This document shows, one piece after another, positions 1 to 8,895 of a stretch of DNA of 64,000 nucleotides. The notes under the pieces were generated by a model. That model ran no database searches. It was given only the letters and a program-made list of their open reading frames with translations, and was not told where the DNA came from. The DNA is from an uncultured Arachnia sp. (GTDB taxonomy: Bacteria > Actinomycetota > Actinomycetes > Propionibacteriales > Propionibacteriaceae). Both the position numbers and the translations under genes were made by a program. Positions within the stretch are counted from its first letter, which is position 1, and every line of letters begins with the position of its first letter. The stretch spans positions 62,001 to 126,000 of the forward strand of contig CAKUBE010000001.1 in assembly GCA_934636715.1 (NCBI GenBank). Reading direction: 5' to 3'.

Positions 1-687
1 GAGCGCAACACCACCATCCCGACCAAGCGCTCCGAGGTGTTCACCACGGCCGAGGACAACCAGCCCTCCGTGATGATCCAGGTGTACCAGGGCGAGCGCG
101 AGTTCGCCCGCGACAACAAGTCGCTCGGCAACTTCGAGCTGACCGGCATCCTGCCCGCGCCCCGCTCCGTCCCGCAGATCGAGGTGACCTTCGACATCGA
201 CGCCAACGGCATCGTGCACGTCGCCGCGAAGGACCTGGCCACCGGCAAGGAGCAGTCGATGACCGTGACTGGCGGCTCGGCCCTCGGCAAGGAGGACATC
301 GACAAGATGGTCAAGGACGCCGAGGCGCACGCCGAGGAGGACCGGAAGCGCCGCGAGGCCGTCGACATGCGCAACGAGGGCGACGCGCTCGTGTTCCGCA
401 CGGAGAAGCTGCTGGCCGAGCACGCCGACACCATCGGCGAGGACGTCAAGGCCCCCGTCGTCGAGGCGACCGAGGCGCTCAAGGAGGCCCTGAAGGGCGA
501 GGACAACGACGCGGTCAAGGCCGCCATCGACGACCTCAACACCAAGGCGGCCTCCATGGGCCAGGCCATCTACGCCGCGGCCCAGGCCAAGGCGCAGGAG
601 TCGGCCCCGGCCGAGGAGGCCGACGCCGCCGGCGAGGACGACGTCGTCGAGGCGGAGATTGTCGACGAGGAGAAGGACGACAAGTGA
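1..687 (+). CDS. dnaK: Chaperone DnaK (Hsp70), C-terminal part, cut by window edge
   Basis: The window opens inside this gene; 228 C-terminal residues are visible in frame 1. They cover the Hsp70 substrate-binding beta-sandwich (LTGILPAPR and [13 protein letters not shown] are family signatures), the helical lid, and an acidic tail ending EEKDDK. DnaK is the cytosolic ATP-dependent chaperone that works with GrpE and DnaJ, the next two genes. Its stop overlaps the grpE GTG start by four bases (684-687), so the two are probably translationally coupled. The promoter and any HAIR operator lie to the left of the window. The truncation is a window effect, not a broken gene. Confidence 0.97.
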   Translation, partial: ERNTTIPTKRSEVFTTAEDNQPSVMIQVYQGEREFARDNKSLGNFELTGILPAPRSVPQIEVTFDIDANGIVHVAAKDLATGKEQSMTVTGGSALGKEDIDKMVKDAEAHAEEDRKRREAVDMRNEGDALVFRTEKLLAEHADTIGEDVKAPVVEATEALKEALKGEDNDAVKAAIDDLNTKAASMGQAIYAAAQAKAQESAPAEEADAAGEDDVVEAEIVDEEKDDK

Positions 688-1229
688 CCGATTCGCAGTT
701 CGATCAGAACGGCGAGGCTCTGGGCGAGGGTGCCACCGCGGCACCCTCGCCCGAGGGCGTTTCGCCGGAGGTGACGGCCGACGAGGCCGCCGTCGTCGAC
801 CGGGAGGCGGAACTGGAGGCGCTTGTCGCCGAGCGCACCGCCGACCTGCAGCGCCTGCAGGCCGAGTACGTCAACTACAAGAAGCGCGTGGACCGCGACC
901 GTGACATGGCCCGCCAGGCCGGCGTCGAGCGCGTGCTCACCGACTTCCTGCCCGTGCTCGACTCGATCGCGCTTGCCAAGCAGCACGACGACGTGGCCGG
1001 CGGGTTCAAGCTGGTGGCAGACGAACTCGAGAAGGTGACGGCCCGGCACGGGCTGGTCGCGTTCGGCGAGGTCGGCGACGCCTTCGACCCGGTGCGCCAC
1101 GAGGCGCTGATGGCGATCCCGATGGACCAGCCGGTCGAGGTGGTCACCGTGTCGCAGGTCATGCAGCAGGGCTACGAGCTGGGCGGCCGCGTGATCCGCC
1201 CTGCGCGCGTCGCGGTGGCGAACCCCTGA
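684..1229 (+). CDS. grpE: GrpE nucleotide-exchange factor
   Basis: The 181-residue protein has the GrpE layout: a charged, low-complexity N-terminus (residues 1-50), a long coiled-coil helix (about 50-100, including [15 protein letters not shown]), and the C-terminal beta domain with [13 protein letters not shown] and [21 protein letters not shown]. It releases ADP from DnaK. The GTG start overlaps the dnaK stop in a GTGA arrangement, the usual coupled order dnaK-grpE-dnaJ-hspR. Length is normal for actinobacteria. An 88-base gap holding a dispersed palindrome separates it from dnaJ. Confidence 0.97.
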   Translation: MTDSQFDQNGEALGEGATAAPSPEGVSPEVTADEAAVVDREAELEALVAERTADLQRLQAEYVNYKKRVDRDRDMARQAGVERVLTDFLPVLDSIALAKQHDDVAGGFKLVADELEKVTARHGLVAFGEVGDAFDPVRHEALMAIPMDQPVEVVTVSQVMQQGYELGGRVIRPARVAVANP

Positions 1230-1240
1230 GGCGGTACCGC

Positions 1241-1287
1241 TGGTTGAGCCGACGCGCGAGCGCTAGCGAGCCGGCGTGTCGAAACCA
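1241..1287. repeat. Dispersed palindromic repeat, copy 1 (grpE-dnaJ gap)
   Basis: The outer arms TGGTT and AACCA enclose TTGAGCC and GTGTCGAAACC boxes around an internal GCGAGCGCTAGCGAG hairpin. Other copies or degenerate copies lie near 9.8, 10.7, 10.8, 21.7, 41.8, 43.1, 54.7 and 61.0 kb, always at or near a gene's 3' end. Here it sits inside an operon, so it could give differential mRNA stability. Confidence 0.75.
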
Positions 1288-1317
1288 CCAAACCGGAGTT
1301 GAGGAGATGAGCGAGAA

Positions 1318-2475
1318 GTGAGTCAGAAGGACTGGGTCGAGAAGGACTACTACAAGGTTCTCGGCGTCTCCAAGAGCGCGTCCGCGGACGAGATCAAGAA
1401 GGCGTTCCGGAAGATCGCCCGGGACAATCACCCGGACCAGAACCCGGACGACAAGAAGGCGGAGGCGCGCTTCAAGGAGGCGTCCGAGGCCAACGCGGTG
1501 CTGAGCGACCCCGACAAGCGCAAGGAGTACGACGAGACCCGGAGCCTCTTCGGCGGCGGGTTCCCGTTCGGCCGCCCCGGGCAGCGCCCGGGCGCGCAGC
1601 CGGGTGGGTTCGAGGACCTGTTCCGCGGCGCCCAGGGCGGCGGCGCGGGGCAGAACCTCGGTGACATCTTCGGCGGGCTGTTCAACAGCGGCGCGACGCG
1701 CCGCGCCTCCGGCCGCGGCCCCCGTCGGGGCGCCAACATCGAGGGCGAGGCGAGCATCTCGTTCGAGCAGGCGGTCGAGGGCACGACGATCACGCTGCGG
1801 ACGGTCTCCGACCAGCCGTGCGCGGCGTGCCGGGGGACCGGCGCGAAGGCGGGAACGCTGCCGCGCGTCTGCCCCACCTGCGAGGGCTCGGGCATGCGCT
1901 CGACCCAGTCGGGCGGCGTCTTCCAGCTCAGCGAGCCGTGCGAGGACTGCCTCGGCCGCGGCCTCATCGTCGACGACCCCTGCCCCGACTGCGGCGGCTC
2001 GGGCCGCGGCACGTCCGCGAAGACCATGCAGGTCCGCATCCCCGCGGGCGTCGAGGACGGGCAGCGCATCCGGCTGAAGGGCAAGGGCGCGTCCGGCGAG
2101 AACGGCGGCGAACCGGGCGACCTGTACGTCACCGTGCACGTCGCCGCGCACAAGCTGTTCGGTAGGAGCGGGTCCAACCTCACGCTCGAGGTGCCCGTCA
2201 CGTTCGCCGAGGCGTCGCTGGGCGCGGAGATCGAGATCCCGACGCTGCAGGGCGCCCGGGTCCGGCTCCGGATCCCGGCGGGCACCCCGAACGGGCGCAC
2301 GATGCGCGTCCGCGGCAAGGGCGCGAAGAAGAAGGACGGCTCCTCCGGCGACCTGCTGGTCACCATCAAGGTCGCCGTGCCGGACACGCTGAGCGACGAG
2401 GCGAAGGCCGCGCTCAAGGAGTACGCCGAGAAGGCGCCGCAGGGCAACCCACGCGACGCGCTCTTCGGCGGGTGA
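1318..2475 (+). CDS. dnaJ: Chaperone DnaJ (Hsp40, type A)
   Basis: The 385-residue co-chaperone stimulates DnaK ATPase and presents substrates. It has an N-terminal J domain with HPD at residues 38-40, a Gly/Phe-rich linker (about 75-130), four CxxCxGxG zinc repeats at about 168, 185, 208 and 222, and a C-terminal beta-sandwich pair. The start is GTG at 1318, giving [17 protein letters not shown]; the GAGGAG at 1301-1306 is 11 bases upstream, a little far. It lies downstream of grpE and 10 bases before hspR in the heat-shock operon. Confidence 0.96.
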   Translation: MSQKDWVEKDYYKVLGVSKSASADEIKKAFRKIARDNHPDQNPDDKKAEARFKEASEANAVLSDPDKRKEYDETRSLFGGGFPFGRPGQRPGAQPGGFEDLFRGAQGGGAGQNLGDIFGGLFNSGATRRASGRGPRRGANIEGEASISFEQAVEGTTITLRTVSDQPCAACRGTGAKAGTLPRVCPTCEGSGMRSTQSGGVFQLSEPCEDCLGRGLIVDDPCPDCGGSGRGTSAKTMQVRIPAGVEDGQRIRLKGKGASGENGGEPGDLYVTVHVAAHKLFGRSGSNLTLEVPVTFAEASLGAEIEIPTLQGARVRLRIPAGTPNGRTMRVRGKGAKKKDGSSGDLLVTIKVAVPDTLSDEAKAALKEYAEKAPQGNPRDALFGG

Positions 2476-2485
2476 CGACGGCGCG

Positions 2486-2911
2486 ATGAGCCAGCATCTG
2501 CAGCCGTTCGACCCCGACGCCGCGGTGTTCCCGGTGTCGGTGGCGGCGTCGCTCGCGGACATGCACGCGCAGACCCTGCGCGGCTACGACAGGCTCGGCC
2601 TTGTGGTGCCCCAGCGCGCCCGGGGCCGGGGCCGTCGGTACTCCCTGCGCGACGTCGCCAAGCTGCGGCACGTGCAGCAGCTGAGCCAGGCGGAGGGCAT
2701 CAACCTGGAGGGCATCCGTCGCATCCTCGCGCTCGAGGCGGAGGTCGACGCCCTGCACGACCAGATCGAGCGCCTCACCGAGACGCTGCGCCGCGTCCAG
2801 TCCGACGACGCGGCCCGGCGGATCTTCACCGCCGAGGCCGGCGGCGCCGTCCACCACGGCCGCGTCCGCCCCACGCATCCCCTCGCGCTGCCCCCGGCCT
2901 CCGCCCGTTAG
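2486..2911 (+). CDS. hspR: HspR, MerR-family heat-shock repressor
   Basis: The 141-residue protein begins with a MerR-type winged HTH (VAASLADMHAQTLRGYDRLG, then the wing GRGRRYSLRDVAKL), followed by a helical dimerisation segment (about 60-110). In actinobacteria HspR binds HAIR inverted repeats and, with DnaK as co-repressor, shuts off the dnaK operon and clpB. Position directly after dnaJ (10 bases) is diagnostic. A HAIR site is present in this window at 18389-18407 in front of clpB, so this gene has an identifiable target here. Confidence 0.95.
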   Translation: MSQHLQPFDPDAAVFPVSVAASLADMHAQTLRGYDRLGLVVPQRARGRGRRYSLRDVAKLRHVQQLSQAEGINLEGIRRILALEAEVDALHDQIERLTETLRRVQSDDAARRIFTAEAGGAVHHGRVRPTHPLALPPASAR

Positions 2912-2944
2912 GATCGTGCTCGTCACACGAAAGGCGGGCCTCCC

Positions 2945-3895
2945 ATGGGTAAGCGCAAGGGTACGAAGCTCTCCATCGTCGGGGCCGGTGCCGTCGGCAC
3001 CTCTCTCGCGTACGCGACGTTGATCAACGGCCTGGCCTCGGAGGTCGCGCTGCAGGACATCAACGAGAAGAAGGTCAAGGCGGAGGCGCTCGACCTCGTG
3101 CACGGCGCGTCGTTCATGCCGCCCGTGAAGATCACCGGCTCGTCCGACGTCGCCGTCACGCACGGATCGGACATCGTCGTGATCACGGCGGGCGCGAAGC
3201 AGCAGCCCGGTGAGACCCGCATGGATCTGGCGGGCAAGACCGTCGACCTGATGAAGAAGATCATCCCCGGCATCGTCGAGCAGTCGCCCGATGCCGTCCT
3301 GCTGCTCGTCACCAACCCCGTCGACGTCATCACGCAGGCCGCGCTGAAGATCTCCGGGCTGCCCGACGGCCGGGTCATCGGCTCCGGCACCGTCCTCGAC
3401 TCCTCGCGCCTGCGCTGGCTGATCGCCAACGAGTGCGAGGTGGCCATCAGCAGCGTCCACGCCGTCATCTGCGGCGAGCACGGCGACTCCGAGGTCCCCA
3501 TGTGGAGCACCGCGTCCATCGGCGGGGTGCCGCTGCTGGAGTGGGAGGAGCAGACCGGCAAGCTGGGCCGGGGGCGCCGCGACGTCATCACCCGGCAGAC
3601 GATCGACGCGGCCTACGAGGTCATCGAGGGCAAGGGCGCCACGAACTACGCCATCGGTGTGGCGGGCAGCCGCATCCTGGAGGCGATCCTGCGCGACGAG
3701 CACGCCGTCCTCCCCGTGGCGTCGAAGCTCGACGGCTGGCACGGCATCTCGGACGTGTGCATGTCGGTGCCCAGCGTCGTCGGCCGCCACGGCGTGCTGC
3801 GCACGCTGGAGCCGTCGGTCAACGCGATGGAGCTGCGCGGCCTCCAGGCCAGCGCCGCCCACATCCGCGAGGTCGCCGCGGGCCTGGGGTTCTAG
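2945..3895 (+). CDS. ldh: L-lactate dehydrogenase
   Basis: This 316-residue NAD-dependent enzyme interconverts pyruvate and lactate. The Rossmann GAGAVG is at 13-18. The substrate loop reads KQQPGETR, with the Gln expected of lactate rather than malate dehydrogenase and Arg92. Asp152 and Arg155 lie in LDSSRLR, and the catalytic His179 lies in GEHGDSE. RBS-like GGCGGGCC precedes the ATG. A possible -10 box (TAGGAT, 2909-2914) overlaps the hspR stop, so transcription may be separate from the heat-shock operon. The stop overlaps that of the convergent CHAT gene in the tetranucleotide CTAG. Confidence 0.95.
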   Translation: MGKRKGTKLSIVGAGAVGTSLAYATLINGLASEVALQDINEKKVKAEALDLVHGASFMPPVKITGSSDVAVTHGSDIVVITAGAKQQPGETRMDLAGKTVDLMKKIIPGIVEQSPDAVLLLVTNPVDVITQAALKISGLPDGRVIGSGTVLDSSRLRWLIANECEVAISSVHAVICGEHGDSEVPMWSTASIGGVPLLEWEEQTGKLGRGRRDVITRQTIDAAYEVIEGKGATNYAIGVAGSRILEAILRDEHAVLPVASKLDGWHGISDVCMSVPSVVGRHGVLRTLEPSVNAMELRGLQASAAHIREVAAGLGF

Positions 3896-6303
3896 GAGAC
3901 CCGCCAGTTCGAGCCGAACTGTGTGAACGCCCCGGCCTCGGGGCGGTCCGCCGTGGCGCGGGCCAGTGCCGTCGCGGCGTCGACGCCGCTGGCCAGCTCC
4001 TCGTGGTAGCGGGCCATCACCGCGGCGGACGTGCGGTCGCCGACGGGGGCGACGGGCGCGACGACGCAGCCCACCCCTGACGCGAGCAGGGTGGCGGTCA
4101 GCCCGAGCGGCTGGTCGCCGGGGCGGTGCGACGCGCGGCCGACCTCGCAGGCCGACAGCACCACGTGGCTCGCGCGCATCCCCACGCCCTCGAGTTCGTG
4201 GGCGACCACCGTTCCCTCGTCCAGCCGCAGGCTGGAGAACAGCGGGCTGTCGCTGCGATGCTTCCCGTGCGCGGCCACGTGCACCAGGTCCGACGACGCG
4301 AGCGCGCCCGCGAGCGTGTCCGGCCGGGTGCCGCCCCAGCGGGCGAGCACGCCGTCGATCTCCTCCGCGGCCGACGGCAGGTCCGGACCGCCTAGGGCCG
4401 TGACGCGCGGCCGCGTCACCGCGACGGTCCCGGTGGCCCAGCTCGAGGCGGTGGGGGCGACGGTGACCGCGCGGCCGCGCAGCGCGGGAAGGGCCAGCCA
4501 GGGGATGCCCGTCAGGGCCCGCGACGGCGTCACGACGAGCGGGCGGTCGCTCGCCAGGGGCGCGCCGACGGCGTCGGACAGCTCCTGCAGCCGCGCGGCC
4601 AGCGAGGCGTCGACGACCCCGGACAGCGGATGCGATCGGGAGACGCTCGCCCGCGCGGCGAGGTCGGAGTGCACGGCGGAGACCAGCGCCTCGAGCTCGT
4701 CGATCGCGCCGAGCCGGACAAGGTGCCCGCGGGCGCCGTCGGTGACGGCCGCCCAGAACTCCCCGCCGCGGGGCACGACGACCGCGAGCCGGACCCCGGC
4801 CTCGCGGACCGCCTTCCGGAGCCGCACGGCGGGCAGCGTGACCGCCACCGGCGGAAGCGGCGACTCGGCGGTCCAGCTGAGCGTGCGGAGCTCGTGCTCG
4901 GCGTCGGCGAGCTGATCCAAGACCTCGGCGGTCGGGGGCTCGGCCCGGAGGCGCCGGAGCCGGCTGGCGGCCTCGGCGAGGCGAGGGTCGGGCAGCGGGC
5001 GCACCCCCGGCACCGGGCGGGTCGCGGCCCGCCAGCGTTCGGTCGCGTTGATGAGGCGGTCGACGGAGGTGCCCGCGAGGCCGATGTCCAGCAGCGTCGC
5101 TGCCTCGCCGTGGAGCGCGACGGCGGCGCGCAGATCGAGGCTCGCGACGCCGAGCTGGGCCCGCAGGAGGGTGGCGTGGGCGGCGCGGAGCTGGCGGCGC
5201 GCCGCCGCCCGGTCGCCCCGGGCAGCGGCGTCGGTCGCGAGGGCGACGAGCCCGGCGAGGCGACGCGAGGTGACGGGGGACCGGGCCAGTTCCTGCGTGG
5301 CGCGCGTGATCCGCTGGCGGCGAGGGTCGTCGGGGAGGAGCGTGTAGAGCGCGACCGCCGCCGCCTCGGGCTCCACCCAGCGGTCGCCCGCGTTCCATGC
5401 ATCCCGCCACAGCGCCTGCACGCGCCCCGGCGTCGGCCGGGCCAGCGCGGCCACGAGCCGGCTGCGGCGCTGGAGCGCGGGCTCGCCGCGATCGGCGAAC
5501 CGCTGCGCGGACGACCGCGACCGTGCGACCGCCTCGTCGCGGAGGCCGAGCAGCAGCGCGGCTCGGGCCAGTTCGTGGTCCAGCTCGGCCTTGGTCTGCC
5601 CGGAGGTGCGCGGCGGCGTGATGCCGAGCAGCAGCTCCCTCGCCTCGGGGATCAGGCCGGCCTCGAGTAGCACCCGCGCCCGGTCGAGGCGCGCGACCGT
5701 GCGGTCCATCGGGACGTCGAGCTCGTCGGCCTTCGCCATGGCCGCCAGGGCGGCGGGCAGGTCGCCGCGCACGAACTGCACCCAGCCCAAGTTGTGCCGG
5801 GCCATGGACTCCAAGGCGACGGCGCCGACGGAGGCCGCCAGTTCCGCGGCCTCGGCGAGGTCCGCGGTCGCCGCGTCGAAGCGTCGCAGCTCGGACGCCA
5901 TCGTGCCGCGGTTGATCAGGGTGCGCGTCCGGTCCTCGTCGGTGAGCGCCGCGGTGTCGACGCCGGCCAGCGTGCGCCAGGCGGCCTCGAGCTCGCCCGC
6001 CCGGGCGCGCATCGTCCCCGTCTGTGCGACCGCCGCGGCGGCCAGCTCCGGGAACCCCGCCTCGCGGGCCGCCGTCTGCGCCTGGGCCGATGCCGCGAGC
6101 GCGGCGTCGAGGCCCTCCCGCTCGAACGCCACCCAGGCCGCGGAGATCTCCAGCCGCACGCGGAGCCGTTCGTCGCCCGGTCCGCACAGCGCGACGGCCC
6201 GCCGGATCAGTCGCCCGGCGTCGCCGACGCGCTGCTCCTCCAACGCCACGCGCGCCCGCGCGTGGAGCTCCTGAGCGGGATGATCGGCGGGGCGACTCAC
6301 CAC
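3892..6303 (-). CDS. TPR-CHAT protein (caspase-like cysteine protease)
   Basis: The 803-residue protein has an N-terminal half (about 10-480) of tetratricopeptide-like helical repeats rich in Ala, Leu and Arg (for example HNLGWVQFVRGDLPAALAAM). The C-terminal third (about 510-803) is a CHAT domain of the caspase/separase clan. The expected dyad is visible: His679 in VAAHGKH and Cys719 in LSACEVG. It should be a cytosolic protease whose TPR part senses a partner. The GTG start at 6303 shares one base with the stop of the preceding gene. It is the last gene of the S8-sigma-small protein-CHAT operon, so a signalling or defence role is inferred; the substrate is unknown. Confidence 0.9.
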   Translation of the reverse strand: MVSRPADHPAQELHARARVALEEQRVGDAGRLIRRAVALCGPGDERLRVRLEISAAWVAFEREGLDAALAASAQAQTAAREAGFPELAAAAVAQTGTMRARAGELEAAWRTLAGVDTAALTDEDRTRTLINRGTMASELRRFDAATADLAEAAELAASVGAVALESMARHNLGWVQFVRGDLPAALAAMAKADELDVPMDRTVARLDRARVLLEAGLIPEARELLLGITPPRTSGQTKAELDHELARAALLLGLRDEAVARSRSSAQRFADRGEPALQRRSRLVAALARPTPGRVQALWRDAWNAGDRWVEPEAAAVALYTLLPDDPRRQRITRATQELARSPVTSRRLAGLVALATDAAARGDRAAARRQLRAAHATLLRAQLGVASLDLRAAVALHGEAATLLDIGLAGTSVDRLINATERWRAATRPVPGVRPLPDPRLAEAASRLRRLRAEPPTAEVLDQLADAEHELRTLSWTAESPLPPVAVTLPAVRLRKAVREAGVRLAVVVPRGGEFWAAVTDGARGHLVRLGAIDELEALVSAVHSDLAARASVSRSHPLSGVVDASLAARLQELSDAVGAPLASDRPLVVTPSRALTGIPWLALPALRGRAVTVAPTASSWATGTVAVTRPRVTALGGPDLPSAAEEIDGVLARWGGTRPDTLAGALASSDLVHVAAHGKHRSDSPLFSSLRLDEGTVVAHELEGVGMRASHVVLSACEVGRASHRPGDQPLGLTATLLASGVGCVVAPVAPVGDRTSAAVMARYHEELASGVDAATALARATADRPEAGAFTQFGSNWRVS

Positions 6304-6770
6304 TAGACCGCGATCGTCGGGGTGACCACCACCCGGGCGCCCGGCTGCGGCGGACGGATCCGGAAGCGGGCGGCGCCGTGCCCGATGGTCGGCCAGACGA
6401 GCCGCCCCGTCGCATCGGAGATCGCGGCCAGGGACTCGTCGCCGGTCAGCAGGTCGACCTCGACGCCGCCTCCGGTGACCCAGCCGTCGATCCGGACGCC
6501 GTCGTCGACGGTGGTCATCGTGACCATGAGCGAAAGCGAGGATGCGGTGAACGTGATGGAGTCGACGGCGGCGTCGGCCCTGGCCGGCTCGAGCGCCTCC
6601 GCCGTGAGGACGGCGAGCTCGGCCTCCATCAACTCGAGCGAGATCGCGAGGCTGACCCGCTCGATCAGGCCGGGCGGCATCGGATCGTGTGCGTCCTGGG
6701 CGGTGGCGAGCGCCGTGAGGAGGGCATGGTCCTCGGCGCTCAGCGGGTGGTCGGCGTCGTGGGCGGTCAT
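6303..6770 (-). CDS. Small protein between sigma factor and CHAT gene (unknown; candidate anti-sigma or protease substrate)
   Basis: The 155-residue protein has no signal peptide, membrane segment or Cys/His zinc motif. Residues 1-65 are predicted helical and Leu/Glu-rich (LIERVSLAISLELMEAELAV). Residues 75-155 look like a small beta-sandwich (GVRIDGWVTGGGVEVDLL, ATGRLVWPTIGHGAARFRI, then a VVTPTIAV end), reminiscent of carboxypeptidase-regulatory-like domains. The ATG overlaps the sigma-factor stop (ATGA), and the stop overlaps the CHAT start by one base. By position it is the obvious link between the sigma factor and the protease; that role is inference. Confidence 0.75.
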   Translation of the reverse strand: MTAHDADHPLSAEDHALLTALATAQDAHDPMPPGLIERVSLAISLELMEAELAVLTAEALEPARADAAVDSITFTASSLSLMVTMTTVDDGVRIDGWVTGGGVEVDLLTGDESLAAISDATGRLVWPTIGHGAARFRIRPPQPGARVVVTPTIAV

Positions 6771-7339
6771 GATTGGCTCCAGCGGGGATCGTTGGTCAGC
6801 GTGTTGCGGAGCGTGGCGAGGCAGCGGCCACGGGTCGGTCCGATCGAACCGACCGGCATGCCCAGCGCCGCCGAGATGGCGGCATAGTCGGGCTTGGCGG
6901 CGAAGGCCACCACCCGCAGCAGCGCCTGGCAGCGGGGACTCAAGGCCCGGACGTGCTGCCAGAGGACGTGCGCGGCGTCGGCCTCCTCGGCGGTCACCTC
7001 CGGCCCCGCGGCCATCGACGGCGGGTCGTCGGGCAGCTCGTCGTGGGCGGGTCTGCCCGCGGTGCGCCAGGCGTCGCGCCGCACCGTCGTCAGCAGCCAG
7101 CCGAACACCGCCTGCGGGTCGCGCACGGCGTCGGCGTGCTGCACGAGACGCACCCAGGCCCCCTGCACGACGTCCTCGGCCTGGCTCGGGCTGAGCCCAG
7201 ACGACCGGGCCGCGGCCCACAGCGGCTTGGTGAGCAGGGAGACGAGGTCCGCCATGCGGCCCGTGTCGCCGGCCAGGTAGTCGCGGAAGGCGTCCGCGGC
7301 GTCGGAGGCCAGCGAGCCGCTGCCCGTGCGGGTGGTCAC
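6767..7339 (-). CDS. ECF-type RNA polymerase sigma factor
   Basis: The 190-residue protein has region 2 at about 30-90 (LSPSQAEDVVQGAWVRLVQH and VFGWLLTTVRRDAWR) and region 4 at about 120-185 (LSPRCQALLRVVAFA, then the HTH YAAISAALGMPVGSIGPTRG). Region 3 is absent, as in ECF factors. The GTG start overlaps the S8 protease stop (GTGA, 7336-7339) and its stop overlaps the next start. It should direct RNA polymerase to a small regulon, perhaps including its own operon. Nothing resembling a classical zinc anti-sigma is adjacent; the 155-residue neighbour or the two proteases are the likely controllers. Confidence 0.9.
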   Translation of the reverse strand: MTTRTGSGSLASDAADAFRDYLAGDTGRMADLVSLLTKPLWAAARSSGLSPSQAEDVVQGAWVRLVQHADAVRDPQAVFGWLLTTVRRDAWRTAGRPAHDELPDDPPSMAAGPEVTAEEADAAHVLWQHVRALSPRCQALLRVVAFAAKPDYAAISAALGMPVGSIGPTRGRCLATLRNTLTNDPRWSQS

Positions 7340-8892
7340 GGCAGCCACCCCACCTCGGCGCTCAGAGCGCGCCAGCCGCGCTCGACGGCGGCCGCCTGGT
7401 CGACCTCGGCCAGCGCGGGATCCTCCACCAGCCGCGCCGCGATCTGGCCCGCGAGGACGGGGCCTGCGAACGACGTACCCGACCAGGTTCCGAACCCGCC
7501 GGCGAAGTTGTCCGGATCGATGGTGGCGCGCTGGTGGCGGGCGTGGTCGAGCCGGGCTCGGGGTTGCAGCTCGCCGTCGATGTCGATCGGCATCGTGCTG
7601 ACCAGAGCCGCACCCGGGCGCCAGCAGCCGACCCAGTCGCCGTCGTTGGAGAAGTACGCGACGGTGCCGTCGGGATTCAGCGCGCCGACGCTCACCAGCG
7701 GCACGCGGCCGGGGTCGAACGCCGGCTCGGTGTGGCCCGAGAACGCGGCGGGGTACAGGCACTCCGTCGTCGACTGGTTGCCCGCCGACGCGACGACCGC
7801 GACGCCCAACCTGCCGAACTCCTCGAGCACAGCGCGCAGCGGGGCGTCCTCGAGCTCGTCCTTCGGGTCCTCGTGGTAGTAGCCGAGAGAGAGGCTGATG
7901 ACGTCGATCAGGTCCGCGACGTCGCCGGCGCCGGCGAGGACGTCGAGCTGGCGCTCCAGCAGCTTGGTGAGCACCGGGATGAGGGCGCCCTCGGGCACCG
8001 TGCCCGCGTCGTCGAGCATGCGGATGACCTGGATGCGCGCCTCCGGGCAGGTCTGCCGGATGAGGCCGGCGATGAACGTGGCGTGCCCGCGGTAGGGCGC
8101 CACGGAGCCGTCGAGCGGGTTGCCCGGCTCGGCGGGCGCGGCCACGGGGAGGTCGCCGCCGAGGCCGAGCGTGACGCCCCTCGCGGACACCTTCTCGGTG
8201 GCGCGGGCCTCGTCGCTGAACCACGGATGCGGACCGAGCGCGGAGTCGGGGACGACGACCAGCGGCGCCCGCTTCAACTCGCGCGCACGGAGCGCGGGAT
8301 CGTCGAGGACGACGGCGACCGGGGTGCGCCCGCCCGACCCCGCGTGCTGGTACTCGCCCGAGGGCCGGGCCGGCAGCGGCACGTAGTAGGGAAGCGGAAC
8401 GTAATACGGGAGAGGCACGTAGTACGGCAGCGGCACGTAGTAGGGCATCGACTCGTAGCCGGCCACGGACAGCACGTGGTCGAGCTGGAGGCGGTGGGCC
8501 ACGCGCAGTCGACGGAGCCGTTCGAGCCGGTCCTCGCGGCGGACCAGCACGGGCTGCGTGAGCCGACGGCGGGCGGCGAGGAGGACCGGCCAGGCGTCGA
8601 CCGGCGTGTTGGCGGACGAGACGAGTTCGACGCCCGTGATCCAGACGCGGTCGAGGATCTCGACGTCGCGGGTTCCCTCACGCACCCGCTCGATCCCCGG
8701 CATGTCGTGGATCCGCGTCTCGAGGCCGAACTCCTTCGCGACGTCGGTCAGCACCTGGAGCGGCTCGTCGCGGCTCTGGCCGGGGAGGCCGCGCACGAGG
8801 ATGCGGTCGTTCAGGTACCACGTCGGCCGCGGCGCGCGACCGCCCGGAAGCTGCTCGGCGGTCTGCGGGTCGAGCACGCGAAGTGTAGACAT
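7336..8892 (-). CDS. S8 (subtilisin-like) serine protease with PYYVPL repeats
   Basis: This 518-residue protein starts at the ATG at 8892, behind a good GGAAGG RBS. An N-terminal region (about 1-145) without a signal peptide is followed by four YYVPLP repeats (about 151-174). The subtilase domain follows, with probable catalytic residues Asp216 (VVPDSALGPHPW), His270 (YRGHATFIAG) and Ser474 (WSGTSFAGP), and Asn372 (SAGNQ) as oxyanion residue. The lack of an export signal suggests a cytosolic protease. It is the first gene of the operon with the sigma factor, small protein and TPR-CHAT gene, so it may be part of a regulated proteolysis circuit rather than a nutrient protease. Confidence 0.9.
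   Translation of the reverse strand: MSTLRVLDPQTAEQLPGGRAPRPTWYLNDRILVRGLPGQSRDEPLQVLTDVAKEFGLETRIHDMPGIERVREGTRDVEILDRVWITGVELVSSANTPVDAWPVLLAARRRLTQPVLVRREDRLERLRRLRVAHRLQLDHVLSVAGYESMPYYVPLPYYVPLPYYVPLPYYVPLPARPSGEYQHAGSGGRTPVAVVLDDPALRARELKRAPLVVVPDSALGPHPWFSDEARATEKVSARGVTLGLGGDLPVAAPAEPGNPLDGSVAPYRGHATFIAGLIRQTCPEARIQVIRMLDDAGTVPEGALIPVLTKLLERQLDVLAGAGDVADLIDVISLSLGYYHEDPKDELEDAPLRAVLEEFGRLGVAVVASAGNQSTTECLYPAAFSGHTEPAFDPGRVPLVSVGALNPDGTVAYFSNDGDWVGCWRPGAALVSTMPIDIDGELQPRARLDHARHQRATIDPDNFAGGFGTWSGTSFAGPVLAGQIAARLVEDPALAEVDQAAAVERGWRALSAEVGWLP
8371..8442 (-). repeat. Four tandem 18-bp repeats encoding YYVPLP
   Basis: The units at 8371-8388, 8389-8406, 8407-8424 and 8425-8442 are near-identical and stay in frame in the S8 protease. 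Silent and third-position differences between units argue for selection on the peptide rather than a fresh slippage event. Confidence 0.9.
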
Positions 8893-8895
8893 GGG

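Noticed and set aside
1307..1321. Four-codon minicistron (MSEK) whose stop overlaps the dnaJ start
   Set aside because: The RBS directly abuts its ATG, so it is more simply the dnaJ leader with a distant RBS.
2414..6415. A 1333-codon open frame on the minus strand across dnaJ, hspR and ldh
   Set aside because: Arg/Gly/Pro-rich shadow translation of real genes; conserved proteins occupy the other frames throughout.
3892..8892. CRISPR array or Cas genes near the TPR-CHAT operon
   Set aside because: I looked for spaced direct repeats and effector-like proteins on both sides and saw none; neighbours are ldh and thiamine genes.
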